From contig NZ_CP160403.1 in the NCBI RefSeq assembly GCF_040782645.1, forward strand, positions 5,925,001-5,989,000: a stretch of 64,000 nt of DNA. Reading direction: 5' to 3'. The position numbers and the translations under genes were made by a program. The notes beneath the pieces were generated by a model. That model was not told where the DNA came from. It was given only the letters and a program-made list of their open reading frames with translations, and did not search any database. Shown here in pieces: positions 15,573 through 23,576 of the stretch (within the stretch, counting starts at the first letter, position 1; each line of letters opens with the position of its first letter). This DNA comes from Streptomyces sp. HUAS ZL42. GTDB taxonomy: Bacteria; Actinomycetota; Actinomycetes; Streptomycetales; Streptomycetaceae.

Positions 15573-17273
15573 GTGCTCAAAGTCAGCGTCGTGGTGCCCG
15601 TCTACAACGCGGGCCGCTACATCGACCTCTGCTCACCCTCGCTGCTCGACCAGACCATCGGCAGGGAGTCGTACGAGATCGTCTACGTCGACGACGGCTC
15701 GACCGACGACTCCGCCGAGCAACTCGACCGCCTCGCCGCCCGGCACCCGCACGTACGCGTCGTCCACCAGGAGAACTCCGGCTGGCCCGGCAAGCCCCGT
15801 AACGTCGGTGTCCGCGTCGCCCGCGGCGAATACGTCCAGTTCGTCGACCAGGACGACGAACTGACCCCCGAGGCCCTGGAACGCCTCCACGCCCTCGCGG
15901 CCCGCAACGGCTCCGACATCGTGATGGGCAAGGTCGCCGGCACCATGCAGGGACCCCACAACCTCTTCAAACGAACCGTCGAGCGCTGCACGGCCGCTGA
16001 CATCCACCTCTTCGAGAGCCTCACGCCGCACAAGATGTTCCGCCGGGCCTTTCTGCTCGACCACGGCATCGAGTTCCCCGAGGGACCCGTACGCCTGGAG
16101 GACCAGCTCTTCATGGCCCGGGCCTATGTGCGCGCCAGGACGGTCTCCATCCTCGGCGACTACCCCTGCTACCTGTGGAACCGCCGCGACGACGGAGGCA
16201 ACACCAGCAGCCGGGCGGCCGCTCCCGAGGACTACTACGCCCACCTCCGCGCGGTGGTGGAGGCCGTCAAGGAGGGCACGGAGCCCGGCGCCCTCCAGGA
16301 CCACCTGCTGCGCCGCTCCTACCGCGTCGAACTCCTCCGCCCGGTGAGCGAGCCCCGAGTCCTCCAGCGCACCGGCAAGGCCCTCGAGCGCTACTTCGAC
16401 GTGGTCCGCCGTATGGCCCTCGACGCCTACCCGCGGGGCGTACGGGAGGGCCTCCCGGCGATCACGAGACTCAGAGCGACCCTGCTGGAGGACGGCCTCC
16501 TGGACTCCCTCGTCGAACTCGCCCGCCGGACCCAGGACATCAAGCCCCACCTCACCGTCGACGACATCCGCTGGCACGAGGGCAAGCTCCGCATCTCGAC
16601 GACGATCGGCATGCTCCGCCCCGACGGCGAACCCCTCACCCTCCACGAACGCTACGGCCGACTGCTCCTGGACCCCGACCTCCTCGAAGGCATCAAGGGC
16701 GCCGAAGGCTGGGAAGCCCCGCACCCCCTCGCCCACGCTCGCGGGGAACTCCTCGTCCACGACACCACCCGTAACGACTGGTGGTTCCCCGACGCCGACC
16801 TGACCCCGCGCACGGAGCCGCTCGGCTCCGGCAGGCACCGGGTCCTCGTCTCCGGCGTGACGGTCATCGACCCCCTGACCCTGACCGGCGGCGACGCCAT
16901 GCCCCCCGGCACCCACCAGATCTGGGCCCACGCCCAACTCCTGGGCGTGGGCCGCCGCGCCCGCGTCACCCGCCCCGCCCCGGACCCCGGCCTCGCGCCG
17001 GTGACGGTGGGCTCGCCGCCCCGCCTGGTCGTCCCCGGCTGGACGGCCGGTGACTCCCAACTCCGCCTGGCCGTGGCCCCTCCCGGCAGTACAGACGTCT
17101 CCCGCCGCATCCTCCTGCGTGTTGCCTCGGCCGCCCCCGTCCGCCGCACCGCCAGAACCGTCCTCCACCACCTCCCACCCACCCTGCGCCGACGGGCCCG
17201 CAAGCTGGCCCACAGAGCCGACCCATGGAGACAAGCCGCCAGAGACGGGGCCGTGCCCGGGCGACGAACGTAG
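15573..17273 (+). CDS. Family 2 glycosyltransferase with C-terminal accessory region
   Basis: A 566-residue cytoplasmic enzyme starting at GTG 15573 after TGGGGGA. The N-terminal GT-A domain has VSVVVPVYNAGRYI, YVDDGSTDDS (first Asp), the DQDDE donor/metal motif at about residue 90 and RRAFLLDHGIEFPEG; it also has LEDQLFMARAYV, a catalytic-base region. The C-terminal 250 residues contain a beta-rich region and a basic tail (TLRRRARKLAHRADPWRQ), an arrangement known in glycosyltransferases that decorate wall teichoic acids or other wall polymers. There are no membrane segments. Acceptor and sugar are unknown. The downstream methyltransferase begins six bases after the stop. Confidence 0.9.
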   Translation: MLKVSVVVPVYNAGRYIDLCSPSLLDQTIGRESYEIVYVDDGSTDDSAEQLDRLAARHPHVRVVHQENSGWPGKPRNVGVRVARGEYVQFVDQDDELTPEALERLHALAARNGSDIVMGKVAGTMQGPHNLFKRTVERCTAADIHLFESLTPHKMFRRAFLLDHGIEFPEGPVRLEDQLFMARAYVRARTVSILGDYPCYLWNRRDDGGNTSSRAAAPEDYYAHLRAVVEAVKEGTEPGALQDHLLRRSYRVELLRPVSEPRVLQRTGKALERYFDVVRRMALDAYPRGVREGLPAITRLRATLLEDGLLDSLVELARRTQDIKPHLTVDDIRWHEGKLRISTTIGMLRPDGEPLTLHERYGRLLLDPDLLEGIKGAEGWEAPHPLAHARGELLVHDTTRNDWWFPDADLTPRTEPLGSGRHRVLVSGVTVIDPLTLTGGDAMPPGTHQIWAHAQLLGVGRRARVTRPAPDPGLAPVTVGSPPRLVVPGWTAGDSQLRLAVAPPGSTDVSRRILLRVASAAPVRRTARTVLHHLPPTLRRRARKLAHRADPWRQAARDGAVPGRRT

Positions 17274-17278
17274 GCGAC

Positions 17279-18106
17279 ATGGAAGAGCAGCGGTTCGACG
17301 TGTGGACGGCCGGGGCCGCCTACGAGCGGTACATGGGGCGCTGGAGCCGACGTGTCGCGGAGGAGTTCGCGAAGTGGCTCGACGCCGCCGAGGATCTGCG
17401 GTGGCTGGACGTGGGATGCGGTACCGGTGCGCTGTCGGCAGCGCTGGCCGCCGGGTGCGAGCCCCGCATGGTGGTGGGGATAGACCGGTCGGAGGGTTTC
17501 GTGGTTTCGGCTCGGGCATCGGCCCCTGCCCCGACGCGCTTCATCGTGGCGAACGCGCTGTCGCTCCCCGTACGCGACGACGCGTTCGACGTGACCGTCA
17601 GCGGTCTGACGCTGAACTTCCTCCCCGAGCCCGCCGCGGCCGTACGCGAGATGGCCAGAGCCGTCCGGCCCGGCGGCCTGGTCGCGGCGTACGTGTGGGA
17701 CTACGCCGAAGGCATGGACCTCCTCCGCCGCTTCTGGGACGCCGCGGTCGAGGCGGACCCGTCCGCAGCCGCACTGCACGAGGGCCGTCGCTTCGCCGCA
17801 TGGCGTCCGCAGGCGCTGCACACGGAATGGACCGGCGCGGGCCTGGTGGACGTGGCGGTCGACGCCCTCGAAGTACCCACCGTCTTCGCCGACTTCAACG
17901 ACCTGTGGGAGCCCTTCCTGACCGGCCAGGGCCCCGCACCGGGCTACGTCACGACCCTCACCCCGCCCGCCCGCGCCCGGCTGCGCGACACGCTGAGGGC
18001 AGCCGTCCCCGGCGACGCGGACGGCTCCATCGCCCTCGCGGCTCGCGCGTGGGCGGTTCGGGGCCGGAAGCCGCCGAGGGAGCGCACACGCACGGGATCC
18101 TCCTGA
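17279..18106 (+). CDS. Class I SAM-dependent methyltransferase
   Basis: A 275-residue enzyme. Motif I WLDVGCGTGALS, motif II-like GIDRSEGFVVSAR, post-I acidic residue, VANALSLPVRDDAFDVTVSGLTLNF and the VRPGGLVAAYVWDY motif place it in the UbiE/Methyltransf_11 group. The ATG at 17279 is chosen because it lies just past the previous stop; an in-frame ATG at 17225 would overlap the glycosyltransferase by 49 bp. The nearness of the glycosyltransferase suggests coupled expression, not necessarily a shared substrate. Confidence 0.9.
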   Translation: MEEQRFDVWTAGAAYERYMGRWSRRVAEEFAKWLDAAEDLRWLDVGCGTGALSAALAAGCEPRMVVGIDRSEGFVVSARASAPAPTRFIVANALSLPVRDDAFDVTVSGLTLNFLPEPAAAVREMARAVRPGGLVAAYVWDYAEGMDLLRRFWDAAVEADPSAAALHEGRRFAAWRPQALHTEWTGAGLVDVAVDALEVPTVFADFNDLWEPFLTGQGPAPGYVTTLTPPARARLRDTLRAAVPGDADGSIALAARAWAVRGRKPPRERTRTGSS

Positions 18107-18139
18107 TCCGCAACCGCCGCCCCCACCGAACCGCTCTAC

Positions 18140-18985
18140 ATGACCATGCACGAGATCATGTACGGCACCGGAAAACTCGTCCGGCAGTTGGCACGGTTCG
18201 CGTGGCTACAGGCGCGCTCCTGCGCCTTCGCGGTGGCACTGTTCGGCGGCATGGCGGCGTCGACCCTGCTCCCGCCGCTCCCGGTGGCGCGCTACGACCT
18301 GCTGCTGGCGTACGGCGTGCTGCTCACCGCAGTGGGTTACCTGCTGGGCTGGGAGACAAGACGCGAGGTCGCGGTCGTGGCCGTCTGCCACGTCCTGGGC
18401 CTGGCCTTCGAGCTGGTGAAAGTACACGTGGGTTCGTGGACCTACCCCGAGCCGGGCCTCGCCAAGATCGCCGGCGTACCGCTGTACGGCGGTTTCATGT
18501 ACGCGGCGGTCGGCAGCTACGTCTGCCGGGCCTGGCGCCTGCTGAACCTCACGCTGACGGGCTACCGCCCCCGCGCCACCGCGGCGTTGGCGGTCGCCCT
18601 GTACGCCAACTTCCTCACCCACCACTGGCTACCGGACCTGCGCCGGCCACTGGCCGGGCTGCTGCTGGTGGTGACCACGGGGACGTGGGTGCACTACACG
18701 ATCGGCCGGACGCGGTACCGGATGCCACTGGCGCTGTCCTTCGTCCTGATCGGCTTCTTCCTGTGGCTGGCGGAGAACGCGGCGACGTATCTCGGGGCGT
18801 GGGCCTACCCGCACCAACTCCACGGGTGGGAACCGGTGTCGGTGTCGAAGTGGGTGTCGTGGTCCTTGCTGATCAGCGTCACGTTCGTCATCTGCGGGGC
18901 CCGAAGGCGGGCCGAGGCCGCGCAGGAGGAGGAACCCTCCGCGCGGGCGTTGGCCGTGGGTGTTCCGTCAGGGTCGGGTCGGTAA
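18140..18985 (+). CDS. DUF817 family integral membrane protein
   Basis: A 281-residue protein with about eight transmembrane helices. DUF817 features include an aromatic-rich LARFAWLQARSCAFA start, the HVLGLAFELVKVHVGSWTYPEPG block, GVPLYGGFMYAAVGSYVCRAWRL, NFLTHHWLPD and WLAENAATYLGAWAYPHQ. These proteins resemble carotenoid-processing-type membrane enzymes in general layout, but no reaction is established. It follows the methyltransferase by 33 bp on the same strand. Confidence 0.92.
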   Translation: MTMHEIMYGTGKLVRQLARFAWLQARSCAFAVALFGGMAASTLLPPLPVARYDLLLAYGVLLTAVGYLLGWETRREVAVVAVCHVLGLAFELVKVHVGSWTYPEPGLAKIAGVPLYGGFMYAAVGSYVCRAWRLLNLTLTGYRPRATAALAVALYANFLTHHWLPDLRRPLAGLLLVVTTGTWVHYTIGRTRYRMPLALSFVLIGFFLWLAENAATYLGAWAYPHQLHGWEPVSVSKWVSWSLLISVTFVICGARRRAEAAQEEEPSARALAVGVPSGSGR

Positions 18986-19010
18986 CGGGGTCCCAGGCCG
19001 TCACGGCTGT

Positions 19011-19307
19011 TCACCGGTCCTGGGCCTCCTGCTTCAGCCGAGCCGTGAGATCAGTGCCTTCTTGCACTGCGATGTCGAAGTCGGGGTCCTGGTAGAGACG
19101 GATCCTGCCCCGGTAGTCGACGATCACTGCCACGACCGCATTGAGATCCGTCTCGGGCGATGCCTCCAGCGCACGCTGAAGATCCGCTTCGAAGGACTCC
19201 TGGTCGCCAGGGAAGCCGTGCCCGGAGCGCAGGGCGGCCCGAATGTCGCCGATGGTCCTCTACGGCAACGGCGAAGGAACGGGTGTCTCCGTGTGCTGTG
19301 CGCCCAC
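19011..19307 (-). pseudogene. DUF6247-like gene with an in-frame amber codon
   Basis: On the minus strand a GTG at 19307 with AAGGAG nine to ten bases upstream opens a frame MGAQHTETPVPSPLP, then TAG at 19260-19262, then continues in the same frame for 82 codons (TIGDIRAALRSGHGFPGDQE, DFDIAVQEGTDLTARL) to TGA at 19011. The second part matches DUF6247, small Streptomyces proteins often beside toxin-like genes. No start codon with a ribosome site occurs after the TAG. So the gene is either inactivated by a GAG-to-TAG type change or read through. Its C-terminal part is otherwise intact, which argues for recent inactivation. Confidence 0.75.
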
Positions 19308-19417
19308 GATCGTTGGCTCCTTGATGTTTCTGTCCTACAGGGAGTGTCAGCTGTAAAGCCGATTCCCGTCACAGCTTGCGTCAGCATGACTTACCGGCGC
19401 TGTCGACGCCGCTTGTC

Positions 19418-19789
19418 TCAGAGGCCGGGTAGCGCAATCCGGCCGGTCATCAGGACGTCGTGGTTCGCGAAGAGCGCCTTGAGTTCGAAGCGCCGACGGA
19501 TGTACGCCGTCCAGGCCGCGTCGGTCAGGTCCGTGTACGTCTTGACCATCCGGGCGCGGCTCGCCTGGGTGAGGATCCAGCGGGCCTGGTCTCCGCCGTT
19601 GAGGCGACCGCCCAGATCCCGTGCCAGGCGCCACAGCTCGTCGCCGTTGCTCTGTTCGTCGACGATCATGACGAGCCCGATGTCGCCCAGGCCGCGCTGG
19701 TCGCTGGACTGGGTGGTGTAGGCGACGGTGAAGCTCTCGAGGGGGAAGACGGTCACGCGACCGGTCGCGGTCAGCTCGGTCAGAGACAC
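19418..19789 (-). CDS. Conserved hypothetical protein, 123 residues
   Basis: Starts at ATG 19789. No family recognised. The sequence looks like a compact alpha/beta protein: a beta-rich N-terminal half (GRVTVFPLESFTVAYTT, LGDIGLVMIVDEQSNG) and a helical C-terminal half (AWTAYIRRRFELKALFANHD). No signal peptide or membrane segment. It lies downstream of the WHxxI-motif gene, separated by a hairpin, and upstream of the DUF6247 pseudogene on the same strand; all three may belong to one accessory cluster. Confidence 0.75.
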   Translation of the reverse strand: MSLTELTATGRVTVFPLESFTVAYTTQSSDQRGLGDIGLVMIVDEQSNGDELWRLARDLGGRLNGGDQARWILTQASRARMVKTYTDLTDAAWTAYIRRRFELKALFANHDVLMTGRIALPGL

Positions 19790-19816
19790 GGGGTGAGTCC
19801 GTTCTGGCTCTGGGTG

Positions 19817-19849
19817 GGGCGGGCCGACCTCGTGACGGCCGGCCCGCCC
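19817..19849. terminator. Hairpin between accessory genes
   Basis: A 9-bp inverted repeat GGGCGGGCC/GGCCCGCCC with a 15-nt loop. It sits after the stop of the WHxxI-motif gene on the minus strand and before the 123-residue gene; no T run follows, so it may weaken rather than stop transcription. Confidence 0.5.
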
Positions 19850-19877
19850 TGTCGGGGGAGCGGCTGGGGAGCGCGGA

Positions 19878-20315
19878 TCAGCAGCAGGGTCCGTCGCCGC
19901 AACAGGCGGGCGGGTTGCAGTCGGCGGCCGTACCCCACAGCCGCTCGTCGACTTCGAAGCCGGCGGACCTGATCCTGTCCACGACGCCGACCATCAGCCC
20001 GCGCGTGCGGACCTTTGAGTTCGGCTGGTGGTGCAGGAAGTAGCCGAAGTGCTGCTGGCACCAGTCGGCGTACCAGCCGGTGTGCAGGATCAGCGTGTGC
20101 CACCCCGAATCGACCTGCTGAGACGGCGCCATGCCGGCACCCTCGCCGGTCGTGCCCATCACGTAGACCAGGGCGAGTGCCTGGTCGACGACGCGATCGG
20201 CGACACAGCGTTCCAGGCCGTACTCGTCCGCGCAGAACGCGGCGAGCATGTCGAACTCGGCGTCGGTGACGAGGGAGCGGCCGGTGCGCGTTCCGGCGGC
20301 GATGGCGGTTGTCAT
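19878..20315 (-). CDS. WHxxI-motif (glycine-rich-domain-like) protein with Cys-rich tail
   Basis: A 145-residue protein, ATG 20315 after GGAGGCCACGCG. The core APSQQVDSGWHTLILHTGWYADWC and YFLHHQP matches the D-x-x-WHxxIL motif of the glycine-rich domain-containing protein family, a presumed metal-binding helical module common in Streptomyces next to XRE/DUF397 genes. The C-terminus ADCNPPACCGDGPCC holds six Cys in 15 residues (about residues 132-145), an arrangement that could bind metal or be redox active; the rest of the family often lacks it. Function unknown. It is divergent from the TTA-containing gene at 20656. Confidence 0.75.
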   Translation of the reverse strand: MTTAIAAGTRTGRSLVTDAEFDMLAAFCADEYGLERCVADRVVDQALALVYVMGTTGEGAGMAPSQQVDSGWHTLILHTGWYADWCQQHFGYFLHHQPNSKVRTRGLMVGVVDRIRSAGFEVDERLWGTAADCNPPACCGDGPCC

Positions 20316-20655
20316 CGCGTGGCCTCCTTTGCGCTCGAGCTGCTGCTGGGCGGGGTGGGGCCAGGGGGCCTGTCGGGACCTGACGGGGTTGCGCAGAGCA
20401 CGGATTCACCTCGCAGTTGGAGGACCTTCGGGGTTGTTGTCGTCAGCCCGGCTCGCGGTGCGCTGTGCGTATGTGCAGAGAGCTGAAGCGGGCGGCTGAT
20501 CACGACGCTATGAGCGTGGTAGGCGGCACAGCCAGCGATGTGCATGGATGTGCGCGCATCCATCCGAATAGGTCTTTAGCTACTTCACGCCCTTGACTCA
20601 AGTCGGTATGGCATGAGTTTGATGCACATCAACGCACACTCATCGGGAGGCAGCC
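20316..20655. other. 340-bp divergent intergenic region
   Basis: No ORF with coding character. It carries the start regions of the WHxxI-motif gene (-) and the 85-residue gene (+). Two inverted repeats are visible: ATGGATG/CATCCAT around a 6-nt spacer (20544-20563) and TGATGCACATCA (20620-20631), the latter just 25 bp before the ATG at 20656. A TTGACT hexamer at 20593 could be a -35 box, but no good -10 partner is seen. Confidence 0.55.
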
Positions 20656-20913
20656 ATGCGCTTACAGTTCATCGGTATCGACCCCGATACCGGTAAGAAC
20701 GGGTCGCCAACGGCGTGGGTGGACCTGGAGAGCGCGGACATCGTGATCCAGAGCTACACGGCCGACGAAGAGACGCTGGCTCAGTGCGTGCAGAACACGG
20801 CGCCTGGGCACGCGAAGGGCATCCCTGACCATGAGACGGTGATTCGTGTCCCTGCACGACTCGTGCCGATCCTGAGGGAGGCCTGCGATGCAGCAGAACG
20901 TGCCCAGCTTTGA
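20656..20913 (+). CDS. Conserved hypothetical protein with a TTA codon
   Basis: An 85-residue acidic protein, ATG 20656 after GGGAGGC. Codon 3 is TTA (MRL), the rare leucine codon read only by the bldA tRNA in Streptomyces, so its translation should depend on development. The C-terminal half (HETVIRVPARLVPILREACDAAERAQL) is helical. The DUF6879 gene overlaps its 3' end by 26 bp. No family name recognised; small proteins of this kind are found with XRE-DUF5753/DUF397 systems. Confidence 0.75.
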   Translation: MRLQFIGIDPDTGKNGSPTAWVDLESADIVIQSYTADEETLAQCVQNTAPGHAKGIPDHETVIRVPARLVPILREACDAAERAQL

Positions 20914-21421
20914 CGAGCTGATGGAAGCTGCGCAGCGCTACGCCGTACACCTCGAAATGCGTGACCAGTACGCCGTGGGCGATGAGGCCGACGACTTCAA
21001 TGCCTGGCTGGATACCGGTCTGCGGGACACCGATCCGGCCTCGGATTACTGGGCGCCCTGGGTGGACATGATCTCCCGTGCGGTCGCCCGTGGGGTCGTC
21101 GTACGGCGTGTTCGCATCGTGTCCGAACCGGTCACCGACTACATCCGGTACGAGCACGCCGGAACCGCCGTCAACGTTGCTGCTGGCGAGCAGGTGCGTT
21201 GGCTGCCCCGGCAGCGGGCAGTCGACCTGCTGCTGCCCGGCGCCGATCTGTGGATCTTCGACGCGAAGCAAGTTCTCTTCAATCACTTCACAGGGACCGG
21301 TGACTGGGCCGATCCGCCCATGGAACTGCGTGAGGAATCAGGCATCGTCAAGCAGTGCTCGGATGCGTTCGAGGCAGTCTGGGAGCGCGCCATCCCGCAC
21401 GACGAGTACGAAATCCACTGA
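20888..21421 (+). CDS. DUF6879 family protein
   Basis: A 177-residue cytoplasmic protein starting ATG 20888 inside the previous gene. Features are FDELMEAAQRYAVHLEMRDQY, then a compact beta-rich region with a run of aromatic and Arg residues (VVRRVRIVSEPVTDYIRYEHAG, NVAAGEQVRWLPR) and the DLWIFDAKQVLFNHF block, all typical of DUF6879, a family encoded beside XRE-DUF5753 regulators in Streptomyces. The XRE gene at 21447 follows after 25 bp. The pair is probably a regulatory unit; biochemical role unknown. Confidence 0.85.
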   Translation: MQQNVPSFDELMEAAQRYAVHLEMRDQYAVGDEADDFNAWLDTGLRDTDPASDYWAPWVDMISRAVARGVVVRRVRIVSEPVTDYIRYEHAGTAVNVAAGEQVRWLPRQRAVDLLLPGADLWIFDAKQVLFNHFTGTGDWADPPMELREESGIVKQCSDAFEAVWERAIPHDEYEIH

Positions 21422-21446
21422 TGGAAAGCACACCACTGGCCAGCTC

Positions 21447-22298
21447 ATGCCCATATCCCCGTCTTCCTCAGCCCAGGCCGCACGAGAGAGGGTGGCCGGA
21501 CAACTACGAGATCTGAGGAAGAACGCCGGCCTGACGGTCACTGAGCTGGCCACTCAATGTGGTTGGCACCACGCCAAGACGTCCCGCATCGAGAACGCCC
21601 GGACTCCGCCGTCGCCTACGGACATCCGCTTGTGGTGTCGCGCTACGGGTGCCCCGGAACACGTCCCCGACCTGATCGCAGCTTCTCAACACGCGGAATC
21701 CCTATACCGCGAGTGGCGGCAACGCGTGCGGACGGGATTGAGGAAGCTGCAGGACAGCTACGTGGAGCTGTACAGGTCGACGAACGTGCTGCGCGTCTAC
21801 TCCCCGGTCCTGGTGCCCGGACTGCTGCAGACCGAGGGATACGCACGGGCGTTGCTGAGCACCAACTCCCGCTTCCTGGAGGTTCCCGATGACGCAGCCG
21901 AGGCCGCGGCGGCGCGTGTGCAGCGCTCGCAGGTCATCCACGAGCCCGGCCATCGCTTCGTGATGGTCATCGAGGAGGCGGTGCTCTACTACCAGCTGGG
22001 TGACCCGGATGCCATGGCTGCACAGCTGGGCTACCTACTGACCGCCGGGGCGCTCCCGGCGGTTTCCTTCGGCATCATCCCGATGTCGACGCCCGAACGA
22101 ACGCTGTGGCCACAGGAGACCTTCGACGTGCACGACGACACTCTCGTGTCCATCGAGCTGATCTCCGCCGAAGTGAACATCACCCAGCCCTCCGAGATTG
22201 CCTTGTACATCAAGGCCTTCGAGCAGCTGCGAAGCATGGCTGTCTATGGCGCCGCGGCACGCGCGATGATCGTGAAGGCGATAGAAGCGCTGCACTGA
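21447..22298 (+). CDS. XRE-family regulator with DUF5753 domain
   Basis: A 283-residue transcription regulator. N-terminal helix-turn-helix at about 20-75 (LRDLRKNAGLTVTELATQCG, HHAKTSRIENARTPPSP). DUF5753 follows: LYRSTNVLRVYSPVLVPGLLQTEGYARALL, then VQRSQVIHEPGHRFVMVIEEAVLYYQLG and the LTAGALPAVSFGIIPMST segment. The family is the WhiJ-like group, DNA-binding proteins often paired with a DUF397 small protein and DUF6879. It continues the 20656-21421 cluster. The start ATG at 21447 is preceded by CAGCTC with no clear Shine-Dalgarno, but translation may be coupled to the preceding gene. Confidence 0.93.
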   Translation: MPISPSSSAQAARERVAGQLRDLRKNAGLTVTELATQCGWHHAKTSRIENARTPPSPTDIRLWCRATGAPEHVPDLIAASQHAESLYREWRQRVRTGLRKLQDSYVELYRSTNVLRVYSPVLVPGLLQTEGYARALLSTNSRFLEVPDDAAEAAAARVQRSQVIHEPGHRFVMVIEEAVLYYQLGDPDAMAAQLGYLLTAGALPAVSFGIIPMSTPERTLWPQETFDVHDDTLVSIELISAEVNITQPSEIALYIKAFEQLRSMAVYGAAARAMIVKAIEALH

Positions 22299-22320
22299 GT
22301 CGCCGGCTGGGTGCCAGGCC

Positions 22321-22527
22321 TCACCGCAATGACCCAGAAGCGTGCTGTCCCAGGGTGGTGATGAAGGTCCCCCAGGCACGGTCCCGGACCATCAAGACGG
22401 GCCCACAGTCTTGCTTCGAGTCGCGCACGAGAATCCCACCACGGGCATAGGCGCACTCCACACACTCGGTCCCACTCCCGCCGCTGTAGGAGGACTTGAA
22501 CCACTGGTGCGTCGAAGGCGCCGTCAT
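22321..22527 (-). CDS. DUF397 small protein
   Basis: A 68-residue protein: WFKSSYSGGSGTECVECAY, then ILVRDSKQDCGPVLMVRDRAWGTF are the DUF397 hallmarks. DUF397 proteins are small partners of WhiJ-like XRE regulators; some have been described as acting against their cognate regulator. Its start codon at 22527 overlaps the stop of the upstream XRE gene (TGATG), so they form one operon read leftward. Two conserved Cys pairs are present. Confidence 0.93.
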   Translation of the reverse strand: MTAPSTHQWFKSSYSGGSGTECVECAYARGGILVRDSKQDCGPVLMVRDRAWGTFITTLGQHASGSLR

Positions 22528-23372
22528 CAGAGCTCCTTGCTTATACGGTCGATGATCTCCACCGAGGACTCGAGGTCGAGTGCCTGTGCGCTCAGGTACT
22601 GGAACGCCAACCTATAGCGATCCAGTTCCTGGGGCTTCTCCATGAAGAGGCCACCACCGAGAAGGTCCACGTAGGCCACATCCAAGTCGGGTTCGGGGCC
22701 TCGCAAGATGGCGAAGCTTCCCACCGCGGCAGCATGAGCACCCTTGGCAAAGGGGAGCACCTGGACCGTGATCCGCGGGCGTCCGGTCAGTGCGAGTAGG
22801 TGTTGCAGCTGCTCGTGCATGACCTCGCGCCCGCCGACGACGCGTCGGATGGCCGCCTCGTCGATGACGCACCAGATATGCGGCGGCTCGTCGCGGTCGA
22901 GGAGTTCTTGCCTTTTCATGCGGATATCGACCATGTGCTGTACTTCCCGCTCCAGGCACTGCACCTCCGAAGCCCGGTGAACGGCCTCGGCGTAGGCGCG
23001 GGTCTGGAGGAGGCCGGGGACGTACATGCAGGCGTAGTGGTCTTCGCGTACGACCTCGTCCTCGAGTGTGAGCATGAGGTTCATGGAGTCGGGGATGGGG
23101 TCGGCGAGTGATCGCCACCAGCCCTGGATCTTGGCGCCTTTCGCAAGTTCCACAAGGGCGCCACGCTCCTCGTCGGAGGCGCTGTACTCGCGGCAGAGCG
23201 CGTCGACGGTCGGCCACTTGACCGTGCCTTCCTTTGTCTCGTAGCGACTGAGTGTCGCTTTTGAGATGCCGACTCGTGCGCCCGCTTCTTCGAGGGTCAA
23301 TCCTTTGGCCTCGCGGAGTCGACGCAGGTCGGCGCCCAGTTGGCGCCTTCGAGTGGTGGGTCCAACTGCCAT
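22527..23372 (-). CDS. XRE-family regulator with DUF5753 domain
   Basis: A 281-residue WhiJ-like protein: helix-turn-helix at about 12-70 (LRRLREAKGLTLEEAGARVG, KATLSRYETKEGTVKWPTV), then DUF5753 with YVPGLLQTRAYAEAVHRA, RMKRQELLDRDEPPHIWCVIDEAAIRRVVGG, TVQVLPFAKGAHAAAVGSFAILRG and DVAYVDLLGGGLFMEKPQELDRYR. Operon with the DUF397 gene. It is divergent from the HATPase gene at 23577, with a promoter region packed with GAGTTGC repeats; autoregulation at those repeats is a reasonable inference. Confidence 0.94.
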   Translation of the reverse strand: MAVGPTTRRRQLGADLRRLREAKGLTLEEAGARVGISKATLSRYETKEGTVKWPTVDALCREYSASDEERGALVELAKGAKIQGWWRSLADPIPDSMNLMLTLEDEVVREDHYACMYVPGLLQTRAYAEAVHRASEVQCLEREVQHMVDIRMKRQELLDRDEPPHIWCVIDEAAIRRVVGGREVMHEQLQHLLALTGRPRITVQVLPFAKGAHAAAVGSFAILRGPEPDLDVAYVDLLGGGLFMEKPQELDRYRLAFQYLSAQALDLESSVEIIDRISKEL

Positions 23373-23485
23373 ATGTTCAGCCCCTTGTATCGATCCGTCA
23401 GATCGTCTCGGGTGTTCGAACCTGACGGCAAGGTGGTGTGCGCCGGGGGCGCGTGAGGTGAGTATGCGCTCCTAGCCGCTCCCCA

Positions 23486-23550
23486 TGAGAGTTCCATTCT
23501 GAGAGTTTCAGTGCAACTCTCGGTGTGTGCAGAGTTGCGCAGCGCAACTC
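23486..23550. promoter_or_regulatory. Clustered GAGAGTT/GCAACTC repeats, likely XRE operator
   Basis: Within 65 bp: GAGAGTT near 23487 and at 23501, AACTCTC at 23515 (together an inverted repeat around TCAGTGC), AGAGTTGC at 23531 and the palindrome GAGTTGCGC-A-GCGCAACTC at 23532-23550. The half-site GAGTTGC/GCAACTC recurs. It lies midway between the XRE gene start (23372) and the HATPase start (23577). Confidence 0.6.
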
Positions 23551-23576
23551 GGCGTGCGCGAGGAGGGGTTGAGTCA

